Shown here piece after piece: positions 1-5,123 of a DNA stretch of 6,029 nucleotides. The position numbers and the translations under genes are program-made. Each line of letters begins with the position of its first letter. Position 1 is the first letter of the stretch. Source of the stretch: Candidatus Hydrogenedentota bacterium (GTDB lineage: Bacteria > Hydrogenedentota > Hydrogenedentia > Hydrogenedentales > SCBR16-9); assembly GCA_007116095.1 (NCBI GenBank), contig SKJD01000201.1, forward strand, positions 1-6,029. Direction: 5' to 3'. The notes below the pieces were generated by a model. The model had not been told where the DNA came from. It ran no database searches and saw only the letters and a list, made by a program, of their open reading frames with translations.

Positions 1-15
1 AAAGTTCCCAAAATA

Positions 16-34
16 TTCCCGTGCAACACGGGAA
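16..34 (-). terminator. Possible terminator hairpin, TTCCCGTG-loop-CACGGGAA
   Basis: A perfect 8-bp stem with a 3-nt loop. Read on the minus strand it is followed by TATTTTGGG, a weak T-rich stretch. It lies about 230 nt past the methyltransferase stop, so it may end that transcript, but the weak T-tract and distance leave this unsure. Confidence 0.3.
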
Positions 35-170
35 GTGAAAATAAGGGGCTTCCATTCTTTCACCATTAAAGCCCAAAACGCAAGTCAATCCGCATAGTCC
101 GCTATTTTCGGCGGGCCTGCACGCTCCACCGGGCCATCGGGCGTGATGGCAGAGCGGGTGCGGAGGGAAT

Positions 171-197
171 GGACATGGTGGACATGGTGGACATGGA
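171..197 (+). repeat. 9-nt tandem repeat array, GTGGAC-ATG units
   Basis: Three 9-nt units (GGACATGGT, GGACATGGT, GGACATGGA) stand in the non-coding region downstream of the methyltransferase. The core is GTGGAC with an ATG spacer. Related arrays occur at 220-243 in the opposite orientation and at 5063-5098. Confidence 0.85.
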
Positions 198-219
198 CAA
201 CCAAAGTCAGATATTCACC

Positions 220-243
220 GTCCACAGCGTCCACAGCGTCCAC
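220..243 (-). repeat. 9-nt tandem repeat array, inverted relative to 171-197
   Basis: On the plus strand this reads GTCCACAGC, GTCCACAGC, GTCCAC, so on the minus strand it is GTGGAC with GCT spacers. It starts 22 nt from the first array in the opposite sense, so the two can pair core to core. It ends 19 nt past the methyltransferase stop. Confidence 0.85.
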
Positions 244-262
244 GGGCGCCGGGGCCAGCCCC

Positions 263-943
263 TTACTTCTTAATCCGCAGGCGATAGATCAACACCGGGC
301 CTTCGAGAAACTCCGGCGTCAGGATTTCATCGGCCAGGGGGTGTTTGCGCCGGGTGTTGTACACGATGATCGCCCGCAGCAGGGGATAGATCAGGCGCCA
401 TTTCTTACGATAGCGGTTGGCGGTGATGGACTCCAAGGCGAAGCCGGCTTTCTCGAAGCCATACTTCAGCTCCCGGTAACTCGGCGGGGTCAGGTGCCAT
501 CCGGGGTAAATGTCCTTGAACAGCTTGTGGTGCGAGCTGAGCAGGAAGCGTATCCGCGAGCGAATGTTCAGAATATTTGGCGTGGAGAGGATCAGCAGCC
601 CCTCTGGTCGCAGGACCCGCGCAAATTCCCGAAGCAGATGGTAGGGATTTTCGATGTGCTCGATACCCTCGACACAGGCGACATAATCGAACGCGCCCTC
701 CTTGAAGGGCAGGTCGTCGTCCATGTTCATCTGCAAGAAGGCGCCCTGGTCCAACAGGTAGTCCTGGGCAATGTCCCCGGCCACCACCTCGTGTCCCATG
801 GCCAGCAACTTTTTAGACAGCGCCCCTTCCCCCGTCGGTACGTCCAGCACCCTGCCCTTGGGCAACTTTGCAAACTGCTCCAGCACCCGCTCATGTACGC
901 CGCTCTGGGCGCGCACATAGGGCTCTTTGGTATCTTCGGTCAT
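263..943 (-). CDS. Class I SAM-dependent methyltransferase (Methyltransf_11/23 type)
   Basis: The product is a 226-residue cytosolic enzyme predicted to transfer a methyl group from S-adenosylmethionine to an unidentified acceptor. Motif I is VLDVPTGEGALS (residues 32-43), with Pro in place of the first Gly of the classical DxGxGxG, as in many type-11/23 enzymes. The acidic end of strand 2 is VVAGDI (53-58). The strand 4 region is FDYVACVEGIEHIENP (85-100), followed by LLREFARVLRPEGLLILSTPN (103-123), the standard motif for this class. The C-terminal half (HLTPPSYRELKYGFEKAGF, about 150-168) and a hydrophobic helix WRLIYPLLRAIIVYN (182-196) are common in relatives acting on lipids or glycans and may mediate membrane contact. 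ATG 943 follows AAAAGGA at short spacing. The 298-nt structured gap upstream suggests its own promoter, separate from the polysaccharide genes. Confidence 0.93.
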   Translation of the reverse strand: MTEDTKEPYVRAQSGVHERVLEQFAKLPKGRVLDVPTGEGALSKKLLAMGHEVVAGDIAQDYLLDQGAFLQMNMDDDLPFKEGAFDYVACVEGIEHIENPYHLLREFARVLRPEGLLILSTPNILNIRSRIRFLLSSHHKLFKDIYPGWHLTPPSYRELKYGFEKAGFALESITANRYRKKWRLIYPLLRAIIVYNTRRKHPLADEILTPEFLEGPVLIYRLRIKK

Positions 944-1028
944 AATGTCCTTTTCTGTGTAGCCAACATTTTCCGAATAAGAAATTGTTGATTTAATGTT
1001 CGTATGGAAGCACGAAACACGTGTAGGG

Positions 1029-1046
1029 GCGGGCCACTGTGCCCGC
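1029..1046. repeat. Inverted repeat GCGGGC/GCCCGC
   Basis: A perfect 6-bp stem (1029-1034 with 1041-1046) closes a 6-nt loop. It is the first of three adjacent hairpins. The surrounding GTAGGGGCGGGCC...GTGCCCGC wording resembles dispersed intergenic repeats I recall from many environmental genomes. Confidence 0.7.
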
Positions 1047-1051
1047 TCACA

Positions 1052-1072
1052 GGGGTGGGTTCACCCCACCCC
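1052..1072. repeat. Inverted repeat GGGGTGGG/CCCACCCC
   Basis: A perfect 8-bp stem (1052-1059 with 1065-1072) closes a 5-nt loop. It begins 5 nt after the preceding hairpin. No T-tract follows on either strand, so it is not a standard intrinsic terminator. Confidence 0.75.
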
Positions 1073-1073
1073 C

Positions 1074-1099
1074 GTCATGCCTGCGCAGGCAGGGATGAC
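1074..1099. repeat. REP-like palindrome, GTCATGCCTGC-GCAG-GCAGGGATGAC
   Basis: An 11-bp stem with a single G-G mismatch closes a GCAG tetraloop. It closely resembles the GTCATTCCCGC...GCGGGAATGAC palindromes dispersed in many bacterial genomes and is probably a diverged copy. It starts one base after the previous hairpin. Confidence 0.75.
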
Positions 1100-1155
1100 G
1101 ATATGGGACTTTCACAATGGCAAGTATATTAGCGTACAGGATGTCACGTTCCTCC

Positions 1156-1176
1156 CCTTCGTGCGTTGCACGAAGG
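1156..1176. repeat. Perfect inverted repeat downstream of the BNR_4 gene
   Basis: CCTTCGTGC and GCACGAAGG (9 bp, no mismatch) enclose a GTT loop, 66-86 nt past the BNR_4 stop. It could stabilise or end the transcript of that gene, but no U-run follows in that direction, so a terminator role is uncertain. Confidence 0.75.
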
Positions 1177-1178
1177 AC

Positions 1179-1194
1179 GCAAAGTGAACTTTGC
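1179..1194. repeat. Short palindrome GCAAAGT-GA-ACTTTGC
   Basis: A perfect 7-bp inverted repeat with a 2-nt centre, 2 nt from the preceding inverted repeat and 48 nt past the BNR_4 stop. The 2-nt centre is too tight for a good RNA hairpin and fits a dyad protein-binding site or part of a larger repeat element better. Confidence 0.6.
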
Positions 1195-1241
1195 TAAGCC
1201 ATATTACTGCGGGCGCCCCTACAGCACGACACTTCCGCTGC

Positions 1242-4200
1242 TCACAGGAAGAGGCAGAAGCCGTCTTCCGTGCCAGCGTCGGGGCAGCGGTCGTAGCCGT
1301 TGGCGTTGTGAATTTGCACGAGGCGCAGCAGTTCCCCGAGGGCAATTTGCCAGTTCTGCGGGTTGTAGTCGCTGTTGTGAGGCGCGCAAGCGTCCCGTGG
1401 TCCGCTGCGTGGGGCATAGCCGTCTTCCGTGCCAGCCTGACAATGATATTCGCCCGCGTTGTAGAGTTGAATCACCCGCAGCAGTTCGTAGGTGTCGATA
1501 TAGCCGTCGCGGTCCATATCCGCCGCGTGGTAGGACTCCAGGTCGGCGGGGGCCCGGGTAACCGTCAGGGTAATGGTCTTTTCCACGGTATTGCCGTAGT
1601 CCACTTCCACCTCGATGCCGTCGGGCGTCACCACGTCATTGAAAGCCGCCTGGGAACCGCCGCCTGCGGACAAGGTATTCGTCCAGCGCATGATCTCCCA
1701 GGAATCGCCGACGGCCACCCGGTACTGCGGGTTGAAATGCAGCGTGGCGAACTCGGGCGACAAGATCGTGGTCGTCTCGATGGCGCTCAGCCCGGCGCTT
1801 CCGGGCCCCGTGGGCCGCAGGTCGAGTTGTTGCGCGCCGACGCCCCGTTCTTCGTCAAAGCGGAAGGTGCCGCAGCGGATGTAGGAGCCGCCGCTTTCTA
1901 CGATGAAAGTACCGATGCCGCCGGTGCTCCCGAGCCAGATGCGGTTGCCGCCGAGGTCCAGGGTGCTGTTGCGCTTCACATGGATGACGCCATGCCCCGC
2001 ATCGTGCTGGCCCAGGGGCCGTCCCGCGTGGATTTCTCCGTTGCCGACATAACTGCCGCGGTCAAGCAGCAGCGTCCCGGTGACGCCCGCCCCGATGCCG
2101 AAGTAGATGCGGCCGTTGTTCTGTATCTCACCACCGTGGGCAATCGTCAGGGTGGCGGACTTAAAGTCCCAGCCCGGCCCGGTGATGTTGTTGACCGTGC
2201 GGGCGTCCGTGACGAACAGCGCGTCGCGCAGTTCAACATTCGCTCCCGACGTCGGCACCATACGCCAGGGCCAGGCGTCGGCCTCGCTCCAGTCCCGCGC
2301 CACGCCGGCCCAAGGGCCTTTCATGATCAGGCTAAGGTCCCGCACCTGCACTTCGGCATTGCTCAGGCCGGGAATCTCCCAGCCCAGATTCATCCCGCCG
2401 ATCTTGTAGTCGCCCGGGTCCTGCGATCCTTGCAGGAAGTCACGGTCCCAGGCCTCTTCCAGGCCCTGATAAATCAGCGGCAACAGATCGGCATTGAAGG
2501 TTTCCCAGTTACCGCTGTGCAGCGAGCCGTTGGTGTAGGTGTCCTGGCTCGGGGTATAGATCAGCTTGCCCAGGCCCTGATCGCCAGGAATGATGATCGA
2601 GTGCGTCACCTCATAGCGCTCATCCCAGATCGGCACGCCGAGCCAGTAGAAATCGCCGTAGCCGTCCGAGGCCGGATTCAAGTTCTGGATCAGAAAGAAC
2701 ATCAGGAAATGCGCCGTGTGCCGCGTCGGGGTGTAATCCGGCCCGTCTAAGCGCTCGGCATGCCGCAAGATCGCCTCGAAGTGCAGGCGGATTTCCGTCA
2801 GCTCATGCAGCCACTGTCCGCCGTAGCCATGCGTGTCCGGGGGACTGATCCGCTGCTGGGTCAGTAGGTGCGGCCAAGGCTCGCCCTGGTCCCGGTGTCG
2901 GCCCTCGTACTCGACGTTGGAGTCCAACTGAAAGACCAGGTGACCGTCTTCGGAGTCTTCCGGACCGAAGATCACACTCTTGGCGTCGTCATAAAATCGG
3001 TGCGACCCCGAGGGCAAAATCTCGACCTCGCCGTCGAGGATGTTGAAGCGGCTGTTCCACTGGGCCAGGGTCCAGATCGGCGATCCCTGCGCCGGGTCAT
3101 ATTGGATTTCGCCCAGTTCCACGATGGCGCCCTCGGGCGAATCCAGTACCGTGAAGCCCCGCTGGAAGGCAGCGTCGGTGATCAGCTCGACTTCGCTCTC
3201 GACGATCCGGTACAACTCCAGTTGCGACGGCTCCGGCCAGGGTTCTTCCCGGGGGAGGTCGCGGTTCTGGCCGAGCGTCTCCCAGCGCAGGAAATAGTAG
3301 ACCCCGTCGGCCTCCGGCTCCCCGCTGTCGTGGCGGATGCGCACCTGCATCCCGGGGAAGTCCGAGCGCACGCCCCGCAGGGCCGCCGGCACGGGGTTCG
3401 GGGGCAGCTCCAGGCGCTCGACGGGCTGCAAGGTGTCCGGGTCCAGCCGCCAGCGCTGCGTGCCATACTGCGAGTGACCCCAGGTCTGGGCGAGCGTACC
3501 GTCTTCCTCCACCTGCACGGGTTGGACGCGTACTTCAAAGGGAATGCTCCCGCCGCCGCCAAACTCCCAGCGGTAATCCCAGTCGCTGCTCTGATAGATC
3601 ACCCATTCCCCATTTTCCGAGCGGGCGTTGTAGAGCTGGGTCAGGCCGTCCTCGTCGTATTTGTGGTAGCTCACAATCACGCGATCATCGAGATCGAAGC
3701 CCACCTTCACGTTGCCGTTGATAATCCCGCCCAGCGGCGGCACGGGGTCCACCACATCGCTCGTGGCGTAGGTGATGGGCAATTCCAGCGCCTCGCCCCG
3801 GCTGTTCTCCCAATGGACCAGGTCCTTACTGCGCGCATAGCTGGGGTGGCTGTTCGTCTCGGCGAGGTAGCTGTCCCGCCAGACCCAGCTCATGTGGAAA
3901 TAGCCGTCCGGCCCGAGGTGCGGCCCGTCGAAATAGGCGTTGCGCTGGCCTTCGCCGTCCACTAGCGGTTCGTCCAGCAGGCGATGCCACGTCTGGGTGG
4001 CGTGGTCATAGCGGTTGTAGACCTCATTCCCGGAGCCGCTGCTGCCATCCCGGTAATTGTAGAGCAGGATATTGTCCGGACCGCGCAGGAAGCGCGGATA
4101 GGTCACCCGGTTCTCCAGCGTACCGACCATCGACGGAATGCGCTCGAAGGTGGTGATGTCCATCGGCTCCTGGGTGCGGAAGTAGACCAGCGGGTCCACG

Positions 4201-4532
4201 TGCATGTTGCCGCTGAGGTGGACATAGCCGTCGTCGTCCACGGTCATGGTGATGTAGTTGTGGCTGTCCCACACCACGGCCTCCGGCAGCACCACCCGCG
4301 TCCATTCCCGCTCATGCAGGTAGCGCGAGACCACCACCATGTCGCGGTCGGCATTGTAGTAGGCGGCGAACTGCATCGGCGCGTGCGTCAACAACGCAAA
4401 GCCCACCGGATGCCCCGCCCAGACATCCTCAATAAAGATGTCTTCGGTATGTTGCTGCGCCTGCGCAGTCAACCCCAGGCTGAGCACCGCCAAGACCAGC
4501 AATGCCATCTTCATCATCCTGCTCCCAAACAT
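1242..4532 (-). CDS. Large exported BNR_4 beta-propeller protein (polysaccharide lyase-like) with a tandem EF-hand-like C-terminal tail
   Basis: The start is ATG 4532, with AGGAGG 10 nt upstream and a signal peptide immediately after it. An in-frame GTG at 4610 would add an Arg-rich leader that merely overlaps the upstream paralogue. The product is 1,096 residues. Residues 1-25 are the signal peptide (cleavage after AQA). Residues about 34-445 are a BNR_4 (PF15892-type) propeller with DSHN (H91), SGNMH (H111, exactly 20 residues on), YPRF 145-148, YRDG 160-163, GEGQRNAYFDGP 193-204 and YARSKDLVHW 232-241. Ulvan lyases of families PL24/PL25 share this fold and use His/Tyr/Arg chemistry, so polysaccharide cleavage is plausible but unproven. 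Residues about 447-739 are an unrecognised domain with WTLAQWNSRFN, IGGMNLGWEIPG and EVQVRDL, paralogous to the upstream gene. Residues about 744-990 are Gly-rich beta-strand repeats like those of PEP-CTERM or autotransporter-type proteins. Residues 995-1096 are two Cys-containing, EF-hand-like repeats. It is likely at the cell surface or secreted. Confidence 0.9.
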   Translation of the reverse strand: MFGSRMMKMALLVLAVLSLGLTAQAQQHTEDIFIEDVWAGHPVGFALLTHAPMQFAAYYNADRDMVVVSRYLHEREWTRVVLPEAVVWDSHNYITMTVDDDGYVHLSGNMHVDPLVYFRTQEPMDITTFERIPSMVGTLENRVTYPRFLRGPDNILLYNYRDGSSGSGNEVYNRYDHATQTWHRLLDEPLVDGEGQRNAYFDGPHLGPDGYFHMSWVWRDSYLAETNSHPSYARSKDLVHWENSRGEALELPITYATSDVVDPVPPLGGIINGNVKVGFDLDDRVIVSYHKYDEDGLTQLYNARSENGEWVIYQSSDWDYRWEFGGGGSIPFEVRVQPVQVEEDGTLAQTWGHSQYGTQRWRLDPDTLQPVERLELPPNPVPAALRGVRSDFPGMQVRIRHDSGEPEADGVYYFLRWETLGQNRDLPREEPWPEPSQLELYRIVESEVELITDAAFQRGFTVLDSPEGAIVELGEIQYDPAQGSPIWTLAQWNSRFNILDGEVEILPSGSHRFYDDAKSVIFGPEDSEDGHLVFQLDSNVEYEGRHRDQGEPWPHLLTQQRISPPDTHGYGGQWLHELTEIRLHFEAILRHAERLDGPDYTPTRHTAHFLMFFLIQNLNPASDGYGDFYWLGVPIWDERYEVTHSIIIPGDQGLGKLIYTPSQDTYTNGSLHSGNWETFNADLLPLIYQGLEEAWDRDFLQGSQDPGDYKIGGMNLGWEIPGLSNAEVQVRDLSLIMKGPWAGVARDWSEADAWPWRMVPTSGANVELRDALFVTDARTVNNITGPGWDFKSATLTIAHGGEIQNNGRIYFGIGAGVTGTLLLDRGSYVGNGEIHAGRPLGQHDAGHGVIHVKRNSTLDLGGNRIWLGSTGGIGTFIVESGGSYIRCGTFRFDEERGVGAQQLDLRPTGPGSAGLSAIETTTILSPEFATLHFNPQYRVAVGDSWEIMRWTNTLSAGGGSQAAFNDVVTPDGIEVEVDYGNTVEKTITLTVTRAPADLESYHAADMDRDGYIDTYELLRVIQLYNAGEYHCQAGTEDGYAPRSGPRDACAPHNSDYNPQNWQIALGELLRLVQIHNANGYDRCPDAGTEDGFCLFL
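1259..1277 (-). repeat. In-frame direct repeat, copy in the last tail repeat
   Basis: Nineteen bases here are identical to 1418-1436, 159 bp (53 codons) away and in the same frame. They encode the Ala-Gly-Thr-Glu-Asp-Gly motif of the two C-terminal repeats. The identity suggests recent internal duplication or gene conversion, or strong constraint on this motif. Confidence 0.85.
1418..1436 (-). repeat. In-frame direct repeat, copy in the first tail repeat
   Basis: This is the partner of 1259-1277, identical over 19 bases, encoding the same Ala-Gly-Thr-Glu-Asp-Gly motif in the first of the two tail repeats. Confidence 0.85.
2316..3194 (-). other. Central domain of unknown function, shared with the upstream short gene
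   Basis: About 290 residues between the propeller and the beta-repeat region. Conserved-looking stretches are WTLAQWNSRFN, YGDFYWLGVPIWD, LIYTP, DYKIGGMNLGWEIPG and AEVQVRDL. The final motif resembles a family of planctomycete-type hypothetical secreted proteins that I recall only vaguely. A beta-sandwich fold is a guess. The first ~100 residues and the last ~10 are also present in the short gene at 4607-5116, but the ~170 residues between them are not. Confidence 0.55.
3201..4433 (-). other. BNR_4-type beta-propeller domain
   Basis: This part of the large exported protein carries the family hallmarks in the usual order: DSHN, HLSGNMH, YPRF, YRDGSSGSGNEVYN, LVDGEGQRNAYFDGP, LGPDGYFHMSWVWRD, YARSKDLVHW. 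Two His residues in the first blade (DSHN and GNMH, 20 apart) are candidates for catalysis or metal binding by analogy with PL24/PL25 lyases. Where I recall many relatives having TNHD before the YARS motif, this protein has TNSH, so one candidate His position is shifted. Confidence 0.8.
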
Positions 4533-4542
4533 ACGCGATTTC

Positions 4543-4548
4543 CCTCCT
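4543..4548 (-). promoter_or_regulatory. Shine-Dalgarno site that fixes the start of the BNR_4 protein
   Basis: AGGAGG on the minus strand lies 10 nt before ATG 4532, and that Met opens a typical signal peptide. No comparable site precedes the in-frame GTG at 4610 or the ATGs at 4565 and 4556. The site falls in the short gap between the restored stop of the truncated paralogue (4567) and ATG 4532, as expected inside an operon. Confidence 0.75.
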
Positions 4549-4566
4549 CGTCTCATCCCGGTCATA

Positions 4567-4660
4567 TTAATGCGACGCCGCCGCTTCGGGCGTCTTCCGT
4601 TGTATCTCACAGCGCAGGTCCCGCACCTGCATCTCCACCAGATTCACCCCGCTCCCGGGG
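4567..4660 (-). other. Out-of-frame continuation of the truncated paralogue
   Basis: Read in the +1 frame relative to the preceding ORF, this stretch encodes GVNLVEMQVRDLRCEIQ followed by a short tail and a TAA at 4567-4569. Its VEMQVRDL matches AEVQVRDL at the end of the central domain of the BNR_4 protein. The DNA also matches: the 16 bases at 4616-4631 are identical to those at 2335-2350, which encode that motif. This shows the homologous frame is the +1 frame, so the gene is frameshifted either in nature or by an indel in the assembly. Confidence 0.6.
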
Positions 4661-5116
4661 GCCTTCGCTCCACTCGACCCGTGAATCCATCCCCATCACC
4701 AAATCGGCGTGCTGTGAGTCCGGCTGCGCGAAGACCACCCACTTGGCGGCGTCTGAAACGCGGTAAGCGTCCTCCGCCAGCAGCGTCTCTTCGGCCTCGG
4801 CGAGGTTGAAGCGGCTGTCCCATTGGCGCAGGGTCCATTCCGGTGTATCCGAGCTATGCCACGGCGGCTGCGTCACCCCCAGCACAATGGCCGCGCCCTG
4901 CTCGGGAGCCAGAATTTCCGCGCCATTCTGAAAGGTTGGGTCCGCAATCAGCGACACGCTTTCCGCTGCGGGCCACCCCACCGACGCCATCGCACCGATC
5001 AACACAGCGACAAAAAAGCGGCTTCGGTAGCAACACAGGCGCCATCGGGGCGTCTTCTTCCAGTCCACTTGGTCCACACTGTCCACAATGTCTACTCCAC
5101 ATAATGATGTCATCAT
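4607..5116 (-). CDS. Short exported protein, truncated paralogue of the central domain of the neighbouring BNR_4 protein; probably frameshifted at its 3' end
   Basis: The ORF encodes 169 residues. ATG 5116 is preceded only by a weak GGGG and sits 7 nt after the upstream stop; ATG 5113 or GTG 5068 are alternatives. Residues 8-18 come from a GTGGAC repeat array and may be untranslated. Residues 20-51 look like a signal peptide: basic KKTPRWR, hydrophobic FFVAVLIGAMASVGW, then PAA before ES. Residues 52-149 align almost without gaps to residues 446-542 of the next protein: WTLRQWDSRFN against WTLAQWNSRFN, DSRVEW against DSNVEY. After residue ~150 the reading becomes unrelated (GESGGDAGAGPAL). 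The +1 frame instead encodes VNLVEMQVRDL, matching NAEVQVRDL at the end of the same domain, and stops at 4567-4569. One base fewer in the run at 4657-4661 or 4647-4650 would give a 182-residue product. The function is unknown. It may be a decayed duplicate or a small carbohydrate-associated protein. Confidence 0.6.
   Translation of the reverse strand: MMTSLCGVDIVDSVDQVDWKKTPRWRLCCYRSRFFVAVLIGAMASVGWPAAESVSLIADPTFQNGAEILAPEQGAAIVLGVTQPPWHSSDTPEWTLRQWDSRFNLAEAEETLLAEDAYRVSDAAKWVVFAQPDSQHADLVMGMDSRVEWSEGPRERGESGGDAGAGPAL
5063..5098 (-). repeat. 9-nt tandem repeat array, GTGGAC with variable spacers
   Basis: On the plus strand four 9-nt units read GTCCACTTG, GTCCACACT, GTCCACAAT and GTCTACTCC. 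The 6-nt core is conserved in three and differs by one base in the fourth, while the 3-nt spacers all differ. The array overlaps the first codons of the annotated short ORF, which weakens that ORF's assigned start at 5116. Confidence 0.85.
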
Positions 5117-5123
5117 CCCCGAC

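Larger units (their letters stand above)
1..262. other. Non-coding region downstream of the methyltransferase
   Basis: No gene is supported. An ORF that opens here runs antisense through the methyltransferase and starts as repeat-encoded low-complexity sequence (WTWWTWWTW). The region holds an inverted repeat near its left end and two opposed GTGGAC arrays; the remainder (about 35-168) shows nothing I can name. Confidence 0.6.
944..1241. other. Intergenic region between methyltransferase and BNR_4 gene, rich in inverted repeats
   Basis: No credible gene lies here; the small ORFs crossing it have no recognisable features. The 944-1010 part is clearly AT-rich compared with its surroundings and is the natural place for the methyltransferase promoter, but I could not identify a convincing -35/-10 pair. 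The rest (1029-1194) is a chain of five inverted repeats, listed separately. Confidence 0.7.
1245..1550 (-). other. Tandem Cys/EF-hand-like C-terminal module, Hydrogenedentes-type
   Basis: The last 102 residues hold two repeats. Repeat 1 has a full EF-hand-like loop, DMDRDGYIDTYE, then LLRVIQLYN, a Cys, TEDGY and a second Cys. Repeat 2 has a degenerate loop, DYNPQNWQIALGE, then LLRLVQIHN, Cys, TEDGF and Cys. The layout recalls dockerins in using paired Ca-binding loops followed by helices, but the paired Cys and TEDG motifs are different. From memory, this tail recurs at the C-termini of many secreted Candidatus Hydrogenedentes proteins, which suggests a sorting or anchoring role. That role is inferred. 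Confidence 0.65.

Noticed and set aside
171..243. CRISPR array
   Set aside because: The units are 9 nt with 3-nt spacers, far too short for CRISPR repeats and spacers, and no cas gene is present.
143..991. 282-residue plus-strand ORF
   Set aside because: It begins inside the 9-nt repeat array (WTWWTWWT) and then runs antisense to the methyltransferase.
1052..1072. Intrinsic terminator
   Set aside because: The stem is strong but no T-tract follows on either strand, so it is listed as an inverted repeat only.
996..1187. 63-residue plus-strand ORF in the intergenic gap
   Set aside because: It is made largely of the inverted repeats (its VMPAQAGMT stretch is the translated REP-like palindrome) and has no other support.
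1191..2750. 519-residue plus-strand ORF opposite the BNR_4 gene
   Set aside because: It is antisense to a gene with clear domain motifs, has no recognisable domain, and is rich in Val, Ala, Arg and Gly as expected from the complement of GC-biased codons.
2868..3965. 365-residue plus-strand ORF opposite the propeller region
   Set aside because: It has the same shadow composition and no motif, signal peptide or convincing ribosome site; the minus strand holds the conserved BNR_4 motifs.
4533..4610. Extension of the BNR_4 protein to the GTG at 4610
   Set aside because: It would add an Arg-rich leader before the signal peptide, overlap the homologous tail of the upstream paralogue and lack a ribosome site, whereas ATG 4532 has AGGAGG and a normal signal peptide.
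3984..4766. 260-residue plus-strand ORF
   Set aside because: It spans the start of the BNR_4 gene and the end of the short paralogue on the other strand; His/Val-rich low-complexity translation with no family features.
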